From NCBI GenBank assembly GCA_031394335.1, contig JANMXS010000334.1:1-24603 (forward strand): a DNA stretch of 24,603 bases, written 5' to 3'. The notes beneath the pieces were generated by a model that made no database searches, was not told where the DNA came from, and saw only the letters and a program-made list of their open reading frames with translations. The translations under genes were made by a program, and so were the position numbers. Below are positions 1 through 7,144 of the stretch, in pieces (the first letter of the stretch is position 1; every line of letters begins with the position of its first letter). The stretch comes from UKL13-2 sp031394335. GTDB lineage: Bacteria > Pseudomonadota > Gammaproteobacteria > Burkholderiales > Usitatibacteraceae.

Positions 1-78
1 TTTCCCTGCCACGCCAACCACAATCCATCGCGAATAAAATCAGCCCCTGTCCCACCGGGTTGGTATCACATCGATATC

Positions 79-110
79 TGTCGGGTTACGCTGCGCTAAC
101 CCGACCTACA
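79..110. repeat. Palindromic intergenic repeat (GTCGGGTTA stem-loop)
   Basis: Arms GTCGGGTTA (80-88) and TAACCCGAC (97-105) are a perfect 9-bp inverted repeat around an 8-base loop, followed by CTACA. From memory, very similar GTCGGGTTA...TAACCCGAC units occur between genes in many proteobacterial genomes, but I cannot verify that here. It may be a dispersed REP-like unit or a stem-loop at the 3' end of a gene left of the window. There is no T-tract right after the stem on either strand, so a simple intrinsic terminator is unlikely. Confidence 0.6.
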
Positions 111-140
111 AACTACGGCGGCACTAAAAACATGTAGAAC

Positions 141-208
141 GCCATTCGGCGAGCCTTTCGAGGCAAAAATGCCTCAAACACCTCGCCAATGCTGGAGTTT
201 TTCCTTTT
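141..208 (-). repeat. Dispersed hairpin repeat, copy A
   Basis: This is an imperfect long hairpin. The outer arms are GGCGAG (148-153) and CTCGCC (182-187). The inner arms are GAGGCA (160-165) and TGCCTC (170-175) around an AAAA loop, flanked by TTT/AAA. It is followed by GCTGGAGTTTTTCC (191-204). Read on the minus strand it aligns with 6998-7053 and 8491-8558: an A-rich start, CTCCAGCATTGGCG, then CATTTTTG, then the closing arm. On the plus strand the T-rich tail could also terminate transcription of a gene to the left. I see no gene in 1-304. Confidence 0.65.
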
Positions 209-304
209 ATTCGACGCAATTTATCGCCGCCGTACCTCCGCCTGAAAACGCCTGACCAACGTTGAACATCCGCGTCGACCCCACCCGCCGCGGTATCATC
301 GCGC

Positions 305-2326
305 ATGTCCGATTTACCCTATCTGTTTGGCCCCGAGGGGCCGCTGGCCGCACGCATCGAAGGTTTCCGTCATCGGCATAGTCAGCTCGAAATGGCGGAG
401 AAAATTGAAGCGACGATTGACCGTGCCGGCGTGTTCATTGCCGAGGCTGGCACCGGCACCGGCAAGACCTTTGCCTATCTGGTGCCGGCGCTGCGTTCCG
501 GCGGCAAGGTGATCATTTCCACCGGCACCAAGACCTTGCAGGACCAGCTTTTCCATCGCGATATTCCGACAGTTGTGGCGGCACTCGGCATTCCCGTATC
601 GACGGCCCTGCTCAAGGGTCGCGCCAATTATGTGTGCCTGCATCACCTCGAGGAAGCGGTCGCCGATGGCCGCTTCATGAATCGCGATGACGTCAAACAT
701 ATCCAGGTCATCCGCCGTTTCGCGGATCGCTCGCTCGCGGGTGGCGGCACCGGTGACAAGGCCGAATTGCCCGATGTGCCGGAGCGCTCGAACGCCTGGA
801 GCGCGGCGGTATCGACGCGTGAAAATTGCCTGGGTTCGGCGTGCAGCCGTTATGCCGATTGCTTCGTGATGAAGGCGCGCAAGGCGGCGATGGAGGCGGA
901 AGTGGTAGTGGTTAACCATCATCTGTTCTTCGCTGATCTGGTGTTGAAGGACGATGGCGCTCAGGATCTGCTGCCGGCTTGCAACACGGTGGTGTTCGAT
1001 GAGGCGCATCAGCTGCCGGATACCGCCACCATGTTCTTCGGTGAATCGGTGTCGACCTCGCAATTGATCGAACTGGCGCGTGATTCACGCCTTGCAGGCG
1101 TCGCCCACGCCGCCGACTTCAAGGACCTGCAGGAAGCTGCGCAAACCCTCGATAAGGCTACCCGCGATTTGCGCCTGACGGTACGCGAGGATTTCGGCCG
1201 CATGCCCGGCGCCGCCGTGGCCGATCGAGAGGGATTCGTCGATGCGTTCGCCAAGGCCCAGGAGCAACTCGGCGAACTGCGTGAAATGCTCGAAAGCCAA
1301 TCGGCACGCGCACCGGAAATCGCCAATTGCCTGGACCGTGCCGATGAGCTTGCGCAGAAAATGGCGCAATGGCTGGGTGCCGGCAAGGACGGCGGCATCG
1401 AGGGCTATATCCGTTGGGCCGAGGCCTATTCGCAATCGCTGGCATTCCATCTCACGCCGCTGTCGATCGCCAATATTTTCAGCAGCCAGGTGTTCGCGCA
1501 AAAGCGCGCCTGGATTTTTACCTCGGCTACGCTGGCGGTGAAGGGCGACTTCGGACATTACCAAACCGAGATGGGACTGATCACGCCGGAAGCTCGCGAT
1601 GAGGGCTTTGACGAGGATGCCTTCAACGAGCGCAAGGTCGAGACCGCCTCTTGGCCGTCACCGTTCGATTATCCCCAGCAGGCGCTGCTTTACCTGCCGG
1701 CCGGTCTGCCCGCGCCGAATACGGCCGAGCATACCGAGGCCATCGTCAATACCGCGCTGCCGCTGATCGTGGCTGCACAGGGCCGCGCGTTTTTGCTGTT
1801 CACTTCGCTCAAAGCGATGGATCGCGCGCATGGTCTGCTCAAAGACCTGTTTGCAGAAAACGGCCTTGAGTACCCGCTAATGGTGCAGGGCGAGGGCACC
1901 CGCACCGAGCTATTGGAGCGTTTTCGCAAACTGGGTAATGCGGTGCTGGTGGCCAGCCATTCGTTTTGGGAAGGCGTGGACGTGAAAGGCGATGCACTAT
2001 CGCTGGTGGTGATCGACAAGCTGCCGTTTGCGGCCCCCGACGACCCGGTGCTGGCCGCGCGCATCGATGCCATCAATCAATCCGGCGGAAATGCCTTCAT
2101 GCACTATCAGGTGCCACATGCCGCTATCAAGCTGAAGCAGGGCGCGGGACGATTGATTCGCGACGAGTCGGATCGTGGCGTGTTGATGATCGGTGACACG
2201 CGCTTGGTCGATAAACCCTATGGCAAGCGCATCTGGCAAAGCCTGCCGCCGATGCGCCGCACCCGCCTGGAGTCCGAGGCGGTGGAATTTTTCGCGCATG
2301 AAGGACATCCGCCGGCCAAAACCTGA
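305..2326 (+). CDS. yoaA: YoaA/DinG-type ATP-dependent DNA helicase (Fe-S, XPD-like)
   Basis: This is a superfamily 2, 5'-3' DNA helicase of the XPD/DinG group, acting in the cytoplasm on damaged or stalled DNA. At 673 residues it is slightly longer than E. coli YoaA and is similar throughout. Walker A AGTGTGKT is at residues 48-55. Cys111, Cys175, Cys180 and Cys186 have the spacing of the 4Fe-4S cluster domain. The Walker B DEAH box is at 232-235, an IFTSATL motif is in the second half, and motif VI QGAGRLIRD starts at about 612. E. coli YoaA helps replication-fork repair together with the HolC clamp-loader subunit. The start has no clear Shine-Dalgarno sequence; a TATCAT hexamer at 294-299 lies just ahead of it. 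It stands alone, with its neighbour on the opposite strand. DinG itself is a less likely name because the N-terminus and the cysteine-domain sequence fit YoaA better. Confidence 0.93.
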   Translation: MSDLPYLFGPEGPLAARIEGFRHRHSQLEMAEKIEATIDRAGVFIAEAGTGTGKTFAYLVPALRSGGKVIISTGTKTLQDQLFHRDIPTVVAALGIPVSTALLKGRANYVCLHHLEEAVADGRFMNRDDVKHIQVIRRFADRSLAGGGTGDKAELPDVPERSNAWSAAVSTRENCLGSACSRYADCFVMKARKAAMEAEVVVVNHHLFFADLVLKDDGAQDLLPACNTVVFDEAHQLPDTATMFFGESVSTSQLIELARDSRLAGVAHAADFKDLQEAAQTLDKATRDLRLTVREDFGRMPGAAVADREGFVDAFAKAQEQLGELREMLESQSARAPEIANCLDRADELAQKMAQWLGAGKDGGIEGYIRWAEAYSQSLAFHLTPLSIANIFSSQVFAQKRAWIFTSATLAVKGDFGHYQTEMGLITPEARDEGFDEDAFNERKVETASWPSPFDYPQQALLYLPAGLPAPNTAEHTEAIVNTALPLIVAAQGRAFLLFTSLKAMDRAHGLLKDLFAENGLEYPLMVQGEGTRTELLERFRKLGNAVLVASHSFWEGVDVKGDALSLVVIDKLPFAAPDDPVLAARIDAINQSGGNAFMHYQVPHAAIKLKQGAGRLIRDESDRGVLMIGDTRLVDKPYGKRIWQSLPPMRRTRLESEAVEFFAHEGHPPAKT

Positions 2327-2350
2327 ACCGGGCGGTACCGGACGCAACGA

Positions 2351-2370
2351 GACGGCGCGAGACGGCGCGA
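2351..2370. repeat. 10-bp tandem duplication
   Basis: GACGGCGCGA occurs twice in tandem, preceded by a diverged unit GACGCAACGA (2341-2350). It lies just after the helicase stop codon. The rest of 2371-2457 holds two short stem-loops: GCCGCG/CGCGGC near 2415-2430 and GGCAA/TTGCC just after. It starts with CAAAACTCC, which resembles the lead of the dispersed hairpin repeat. Confidence 0.5.
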
Positions 2371-2457
2371 GAGCGCTACTCGTTAACGCGACGCCGGGGT
2401 CAAAACTCCTCTTGGCCGCGCTCGCGGCAATCCGAAAGTTGCCTTCCGCAGTTGCTC

Positions 2458-2820
2458 CTAGGCTGCGGAGTGATGCCGGTGGTTGTGCCACCAGGTAATG
2501 ACCTCGCGATCCATCATCATTTCCCAGACGGCGAATACGATCACCAGGGTGCCAACCACGGCACTATTGAGCGTTGCGGCCGGCGACTCGAAGCCCATTG
2601 TCCACGGCACGATGATCAACGCCAAACCGACGCAGATCTCGGCTAGTTCCTCAAGATACGAGGGGATCACCAGGCCTTCGATGGCGAACAGCATGACGCT
2701 GAACCCGAGGGCGACGGTAAACCAGGCGGCGGCACCCTCAACGTGCAGCGCCAGCGGGGACAACACCAGCCATACACCCAGAAACAGACTGGCTACATCT
2801 TGCCAATGTTCGGTACGCAT
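2458..2820 (-). CDS. SPW-repeat family small integral membrane protein
   Basis: A 120-residue protein with four predicted membrane helices at about 10-26, 33-52, 60-75 and 83-100. It is arranged as two similar halves, each with a Pro-containing turn (SP at 21-22, PW at 72-73). This matches the SPW repeat family, whose function is unknown. The C-terminus is His-rich (HNHRHH), which might bind metal, but that is speculation. I chose the ATG at 2818-2820 because a strong GGAGG lies 6 bases upstream. A longer reading from 2862 would translate straight through that ribosome binding site. It is convergent with the helicase and downstream of the decayed minus-strand genes. Confidence 0.8.
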   Translation of the reverse strand: MRTEHWQDVASLFLGVWLVLSPLALHVEGAAAWFTVALGFSVMLFAIEGLVIPSYLEELAEICVGLALIIVPWTMGFESPAATLNSAVVGTLVIVFAVWEMMMDREVITWWHNHRHHSAA

Positions 2821-2825
2821 GCGAC

Positions 2826-2833
2826 ACCTCCTT
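2826..2833 (-). promoter_or_regulatory. Strong Shine-Dalgarno site for the SPW gene
   Basis: The minus strand reads AAGGAGGT with a 6-base spacer to the ATG at 2820. It decides between the 120-residue product and a 14-residue N-terminal extension, inside which this site would lie. Confidence 0.7.
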
Positions 2834-2901
2834 CCGAGGCTGAAGTGGTGTTTTTTGGACAATGCAGCGGGCGGCTCGTTCCCGTGGAAACGGGTATCGC
2901 T

Positions 2902-2930
2902 CGTAAAAACGCCGCCAATGGGCGGCGTTT
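2902..2930 (-). terminator. Intrinsic terminator after the binding-protein remnant
   Basis: AAACGCCGCC (2907-2916), loop AATG, and GGCGGCGTTT (2921-2930) form a perfect 10-bp stem. On the minus strand it is followed by further Ts (GTTTTTACG), just past the stop codon of the remnant at 2950. A smaller stem CCCGT-GGAA-ACGGG with a GNRA loop lies at 2881-2894. Confidence 0.7.
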
Positions 2931-2949
2931 ATGGCCATGTCGGTGGCGG

Positions 2950-3367
2950 TTACTGCAGGAATTCGCCTTTGGCGTTGATGATCGAAATCTCGATGTAATC
3001 CAGTCCGGTATGGTCGGTGGGGCTGTAGCTCAATTGCAGGCCGCCCACATCGAAGTTCCTGAGGTTGTCGAGTGCCTCGATGATTTTGGCGCGCGTGATC
3101 GGGCTTTTGCTGCTGGCGCGACGCAACCCTTCGACCAACACCTTGGCGCATACGAACCCTTCAAGACTGGTATACGAAGGCTCAATGCCCCCCCATCCTT
3201 GGCCAGTTTCTGGAATTCGAGAAGAACGGCGTGGCTGGTGCGGCGCGGATTCGGGAGCACCTGGGTCACCATCACACCACGTGCATTCGCGCCCAGTTGT
3301 TTTACAAACGAACTGGACGAGTTGTTCGACAAGGTGATGAACTGGGTGGTTGAACCTGCCGCGCGCG
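2950..3367 (-). pseudogene. C-terminal remnant of a branched-chain amino-acid-type ABC binding protein (LivK-like)
   Basis: Two minus-strand frames together encode the C-terminal third to half of a periplasmic binding protein of the Peripla_BP_6/LivK type. One frame has TTQFITLSNNSSSSFVKQLG and ARGVMVTQVLPNPR. The other has SYTSLEGFVCAKVLVEGLRR, RNFDVGGLQLSYSPTDHTGL and IINAKGEFLQ before the stop at 2950. The switch falls at a run of seven Gs on this strand (seven Cs at 3187-3193); eight Gs would restore one frame (KDGGGIEPSY). The signal peptide and N-terminal lobe are missing, and the sequence upstream belongs to another fold. It is therefore a dead fragment even if the homopolymer shift were a sequencing error. 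No ABC permease or ATPase genes are nearby. Confidence 0.8.
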
Positions 3368-3672
3368 CACCGATTTCGAGGTGCCGGCATCCGCCGTCAA
3401 GCTGGCGCGGCAATCGTATTCCTCACCTGCCGCCAGTCCACCCACCACCACCGGAGATGAGTCGGCTTCGGCCCAGGCACTTACTGTGCCGCCGCTGACG
3501 GCACTGCAGTCGACGCGATAATGCGGGTGCCTGATGGAGTGTGCAGGGATGTCGAAGGCGACGATCACATTGCCTTCGATACTGGACACGGCAAGCCGGG
3601 CCGGTACCTGCGAGGTGCCTGCGGTGCTGACAGTGTTGCGCCCGTGCTGCCGATCACATTGTTGGTTTGCAT
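3368..3672 (-). pseudogene. Broken fibronectin-III-like ORF fused ahead of the binding-protein remnant
   Basis: An ATG at 3670-3672 with AGGAG 8 bases upstream (3680-3684) starts a short frame, MQTNNVIGSTG, which soon diverges and stops at 3565. An overlapping frame carries a stretch resembling a fibronectin type III domain: PARLAVSSIEGNVIVAF, then YRVDCSAVSGGTVSAW, SSPVVVGGLAAGEEYDCR and TADAGTSKSV. The intact start signal followed by a frame change suggests an inactivated gene. The domain then runs, in a different frame, into the binding-protein remnant near 3368. The Fn3 assignment comes from the pattern only, and the original protein is unknown. Confidence 0.5.
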
Positions 3673-4020
3673 GATGTGTCTCCTGAGGTTGCGAATTGTG
3701 GAATGTCTCGAGGTGGGCGAATGCGAATGTACGTTGTTGGCTGCTGTACCGAATCCGTTCAAGTGATGATATTTTGCGCATCGGCGATGAAGTAATCTGT
3801 GTCCTCGTTAACAATCGTTAGCTTGTCCACCGCGCGGACGCAGGATTGAGCGCGGCGCCGATGTGCGCTCGCAGGGCGCTGCGAGGGCGCCTGCGAATTG
3901 TGTAATTTTGTGACTTGCCGGCCTTGAACAGATTGGTACTACTCCGCCCTGGGTTGACTGCTGCATAATGCAGCGTGGCCGGTTTTAGCGGTCTTCCCCT
4001 TCTTGTGTGCACGCCATTCA
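3673..4020. other. Intergenic region with a 15-bp palindrome upstream of the sensor gene
   Basis: No convincing gene is present. GCTGCAT-A-ATGCAGC (3960-3974) is a perfect inverted repeat about 46 bases ahead of the sensor start and contains a CATAAT -10-like hexamer (3964-3969). It may be an operator or part of a promoter. I found no well-spaced -35 hexamer. A GC-rich patch (about 3835-3890) contains alternating GCGC runs without a clear stem. Confidence 0.35.
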
Positions 4021-6987
4021 ATGTTCCTTCGACGCGTTTCCCTGTGGGCCCTGTTGTGCACTTTTGCCTTTCCGGCTGCCGCGCTGGCTCCCGACAAGCC
4101 GATCGCCGACTTCATCCGCGAAACTTGGTCGGTCGACGACGGCCTGCCGCAAAGCACCATTCAAAGCATGGCGCAGACCCGCGACGGTTACCTCTGGTTC
4201 GCAACCCATGAGGGCGCCGCCCGTTTCGATGGTCGGCAGTTCACGGTATTCAACGAAGCCAACACCCCGACGCTGACCGGCAGCGGCATCGGCGCACTGG
4301 CCGCCATGCAGGACGGCAGTCTTTTTCTCGGTTTGCGTGACGGCGGTCTGGTGCATTATGTGCAAGGCGTATTCACCACCGTGAATCCTGCAGGCGGGTT
4401 GCCGAAAGGGACTGTTTCGGTGCTGGTTGAAGAAGGTGCCGGCGTGCTGTGGATCGGTACTGCGGGAGGCGGGCTCGCCCGTCTGGCCAACAACAAGACC
4501 ACGCTGTTCACATCCGCTAACGGTTTGCCGCATGACCTGGTCAATGCGATCCGACCGCTTAAATCGGGCGAGGTCTGGGTCGGCACCGCTGCCGGTCTGG
4601 CGGTGCTGCGCGACGGTGTGCTTCAGCGCCGGCCGACCGGCGATAAAGTCGATTCCGCCTACGTTTCGTCGATTCTCGAAGACAGTCGCGGGCGTTTGTG
4701 GATCGCCACTTACGGCGATGGCCTTTATTTGCGCGAAAACAATGAACTGCGTGGCGGCCTGCGCCGGTTTTTGCAGCGCGATGGCCTCGCCAGCGATACC
4801 TTGCAGCGTGTTTACGAAGACCGTTCCGGAAGTATCTGGGTCGGCACCTTCGAGGGACTGCAGCGCCTGCGCGGCAACACCTTCGAGACCTTCAGCTCAG
4901 CCGACGGTCTCAGCAATAACTATGTGCGCGATTTGCTCGAAGACGTGGAAGGCAACTTCTGGGTCGGCACCGATCGCGGCATTGATCGCTTCCGCGACGG
5001 CCCGATCCTGACCTGGGGCGCGCGACGCGGCATCAGCGAGGAGTTCACACGCGCGGTGATGGAAGATCGCGCCGGCAATATATGGGTGGGTACCGCCGAC
5101 GGACTGTATCGCATGAATGGCAAATCGGTGCGGCACTTTACGCGCCGCGACGGCTTGCTCAATAGCGCGATTCTTTCACTTGCAGAAAGCCGTGATGGCA
5201 GCCTGTGGATCGGTACCAATGCCGCGGGGCCGCACCGGCTGCGCGGCGAACGCATTGAAAGCATCGGCGGTAAGTTTGGTCTCGGCGTCACCTCGGTGCG
5301 CGCCATCGTTGAAAGGCGCGACGGTACGGTGTGGATGGGCACCAATACCGGGCTTTTTCAGTGGCAGCCAAATGGCGCTGTCAAACGCTTTCGCGCTGCC
5401 GATGGTTTGCCCAGCGATCAGGTGACTTCGCTGCATGAAGACCGTGCCGGCACGCTCTGGGTGGGAACGCGAGATGGTGTGGCGCTGCTGGCTGCGGATG
5501 GCCGTTTGCGGCGCCATGCGCAGCTTGGCGCCAGCCCGCGCATTCTGTCGATCAGCGAAAACGCCGAGGGTGAAGTGCTGGTCAGTATGGGCAGCGGTTT
5601 TGCCACGATTGCCGGGGGCAAGGCGTATCTGTTCGAGGCTGCACAGGGTGTCCCCGGCCGCTCTTACTTCAACGCGGTAGACGATGAGCAGGGCCATCTG
5701 TGGCTGTGTTCCAATCAGGGGCTGGTGCGAATCAACAAGGTCGAGTTGAGCGAAGTTGTAAACGGAAGCCGCCAGAAAGTGGAGCCGATGCTCTATGGTC
5801 GCTCGGACGGGATGGCGACCGCACAATGCAACGGCAGCTCCGGGCCGGCCGGCTGGCGTACCCGCGACGGTCGCCTGCTGTTTGCGACGGCACGCGGGGT
5901 TGCCGTGGTGCAGGCGACTAAAAATCGGCAGCCTGATCTGCGTCCGCCGCCGGTGCATATCACTGGCGTGGAAGTAGACTCTGAAAGCTTGCCGTTTGCC
6001 AACGGTATCGAGATGACGCCCGGCAAGCACCGCATCGAAATTTCCTTTGTCGGTCTGAATTATGCGGATCCGGACAAGGTTCGCTATCGCTATCGGCTGC
6101 ACGGTTTCGATCAGACTTGGGTCAATGCGGGTAGCGAGCGCCGCGCGGTCTATACCAATCTGCAACCGGGTACCTATCGCTTTCAAGTACTCGCCGGCAA
6201 CAGTGACGGCGTCTGGAATGAGCAGGGCGCTTCCGTCACGGTCGCGTATCGCCCGCATTTCTGGGAGCAGCGCTGGTTTCAGCTGCTATCGGCGTTGCTG
6301 ATCATGGTGCTGTCCCTGTCGGCATATCTGGCCCGCGTGCGGCAGTTGAACCGGCAGGCGATTTCCCTGCGCCAGCTGGTCGATGAGCGAACCCAGGACC
6401 TGAAGCACGAAAAACAGAAACTTGAAGCCGCCAATGACGAAAAGGCGGGGCTGCTGGTGCAGGTCAAGGAACAATCCGAGGCCTACGAAAAACTGTCCAA
6501 ACAGGACAGCCTCACCGGTCTCGCCAATCGGCGCGAGCTGGATCGATTCCTGGCGCTGGAGTTCGAGCGTGCCTGGCGCAACAACCGTCCGCTGTGTGTG
6601 GTGTTGGCCGACCTGGATCATTTCAAGTCGGTGAATGATCGCTGCTCACATGCGATCGGCGACGATGTGCTGCGCATCGTTAGTCGCATCCTGCTCGATG
6701 GCTGTCGCGCGATCGACGTGGTGGCACGCTATGGCGGCGAAGAATTCGCGGTGGTGCTGCCGGAAACCGAAATCGCCGATGCCCATCTGCTGTGCGAGCG
6801 TCTGCGCGAACAGGTGGCCGCCTATCCGTGGGGAACGATTCACCCGCTGCTAGCGGTAACGTGCAGCTTCGGTATTGCCGACAATCGTGCACGCACCATT
6901 ATCATGGACCACGACAAGTTGCTGGACGCGGCCGATGAGCGTCTGTACGAAGCGAAGCGCCAGGGACGCGATCGTGTCTGCGTTTGA
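4021..6987 (+). CDS. Exported beta-propeller sensor with diguanylate cyclase (Reg_prop, Y_Y_Y, GGDEF)
   Basis: A predicted inner-membrane receptor making cyclic di-GMP from two GTP. From the ATG at 4021 it is 988 residues. It starts with a signal peptide (about 1-23, ending AALA). About 13 propeller blades with W-[IV]-G-T-x-x-G motifs follow, enough for two seven-bladed propellers. A Y_Y_Y domain (about 670-745), one membrane helix (about 752-773), a charged coiled coil (to about 825) and a GGDEF domain (about 829-988) complete it. The active site reads GGEEF (905-909). RAID five residues before it is the RxxD product-inhibition site, so the enzyme should be active and feedback-controlled. 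There is no histidine kinase or receiver domain, unlike the hybrid sensors of Bacteroidetes with the same input module. An in-frame TTG at 4003 is possible, but the signal peptide fits 4021. The ligand is unknown. Confidence 0.9.
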   Translation: MFLRRVSLWALLCTFAFPAAALAPDKPIADFIRETWSVDDGLPQSTIQSMAQTRDGYLWFATHEGAARFDGRQFTVFNEANTPTLTGSGIGALAAMQDGSLFLGLRDGGLVHYVQGVFTTVNPAGGLPKGTVSVLVEEGAGVLWIGTAGGGLARLANNKTTLFTSANGLPHDLVNAIRPLKSGEVWVGTAAGLAVLRDGVLQRRPTGDKVDSAYVSSILEDSRGRLWIATYGDGLYLRENNELRGGLRRFLQRDGLASDTLQRVYEDRSGSIWVGTFEGLQRLRGNTFETFSSADGLSNNYVRDLLEDVEGNFWVGTDRGIDRFRDGPILTWGARRGISEEFTRAVMEDRAGNIWVGTADGLYRMNGKSVRHFTRRDGLLNSAILSLAESRDGSLWIGTNAAGPHRLRGERIESIGGKFGLGVTSVRAIVERRDGTVWMGTNTGLFQWQPNGAVKRFRAADGLPSDQVTSLHEDRAGTLWVGTRDGVALLAADGRLRRHAQLGASPRILSISENAEGEVLVSMGSGFATIAGGKAYLFEAAQGVPGRSYFNAVDDEQGHLWLCSNQGLVRINKVELSEVVNGSRQKVEPMLYGRSDGMATAQCNGSSGPAGWRTRDGRLLFATARGVAVVQATKNRQPDLRPPPVHITGVEVDSESLPFANGIEMTPGKHRIEISFVGLNYADPDKVRYRYRLHGFDQTWVNAGSERRAVYTNLQPGTYRFQVLAGNSDGVWNEQGASVTVAYRPHFWEQRWFQLLSALLIMVLSLSAYLARVRQLNRQAISLRQLVDERTQDLKHEKQKLEAANDEKAGLLVQVKEQSEAYEKLSKQDSLTGLANRRELDRFLALEFERAWRNNRPLCVVLADLDHFKSVNDRCSHAIGDDVLRIVSRILLDGCRAIDVVARYGGEEFAVVLPETEIADAHLLCERLREQVAAYPWGTIHPLLAVTCSFGIADNRARTIIMDHDKLLDAADERLYEAKRQGRDRVCV

Positions 6988-6997
6988 TTTTTGATGC

Positions 6998-7053
6998 AAA
7001 ACCCAGCATTGGCGCGCCTTCCAGGACATTTTTGGCTGCGAAGCCGCGTCCTG
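6998..7053 (+). repeat. Dispersed hairpin repeat, copy C
   Basis: It begins AAAACCCAGCATTGGCG, matching the minus-strand reading of copy A (AAACTCCAGCATTGGCG). It continues through CAGGAC (7022-7027), ATTTTT, an inner GGCT-GCGA-AGCC hairpin (7034-7045) and the closing arm GTCCTG (7048-7053). It lies between two plus-strand genes. The T-rich end faces the minus strand, so it is unlikely to serve only as a terminator. Confidence 0.6.
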
Positions 7054-7131
7054 CTTGAATCTTGCCCTTGGGGTTAAAAAACCGGCTATGCTTTCCGCGC
7101 CTGCGCAGCGACCGCTGCCGGGTTTATAAAT

Positions 7132-7137
7132 GGAGGA
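7132..7137 (+). promoter_or_regulatory. Shine-Dalgarno GGAGGA deciding a GTG start
   Basis: GGAGGA lies 7 bases before a GTG at 7145. The upstream in-frame ATG at 7130 overlaps the ribosome binding site and has none of its own. Confidence 0.7.
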
Positions 7138-7144
7138 GATTGCC

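Noticed and set aside
124..306. 60-codon minus-strand frame upstream of yoaA
   Set aside because: It overlaps the hairpin repeat and reads as Arg/Cys-rich antisense with no start signal.
4003..4020. TTG start giving six extra residues on the sensor protein
   Set aside because: The ATG at 4021 gives a better signal peptide, and neither start has a Shine-Dalgarno site.
5176..6258. 360-codon minus-strand open frame inside the sensor gene
   Set aside because: Antisense to the propeller repeats, with no family resemblance and no ribosome binding site.
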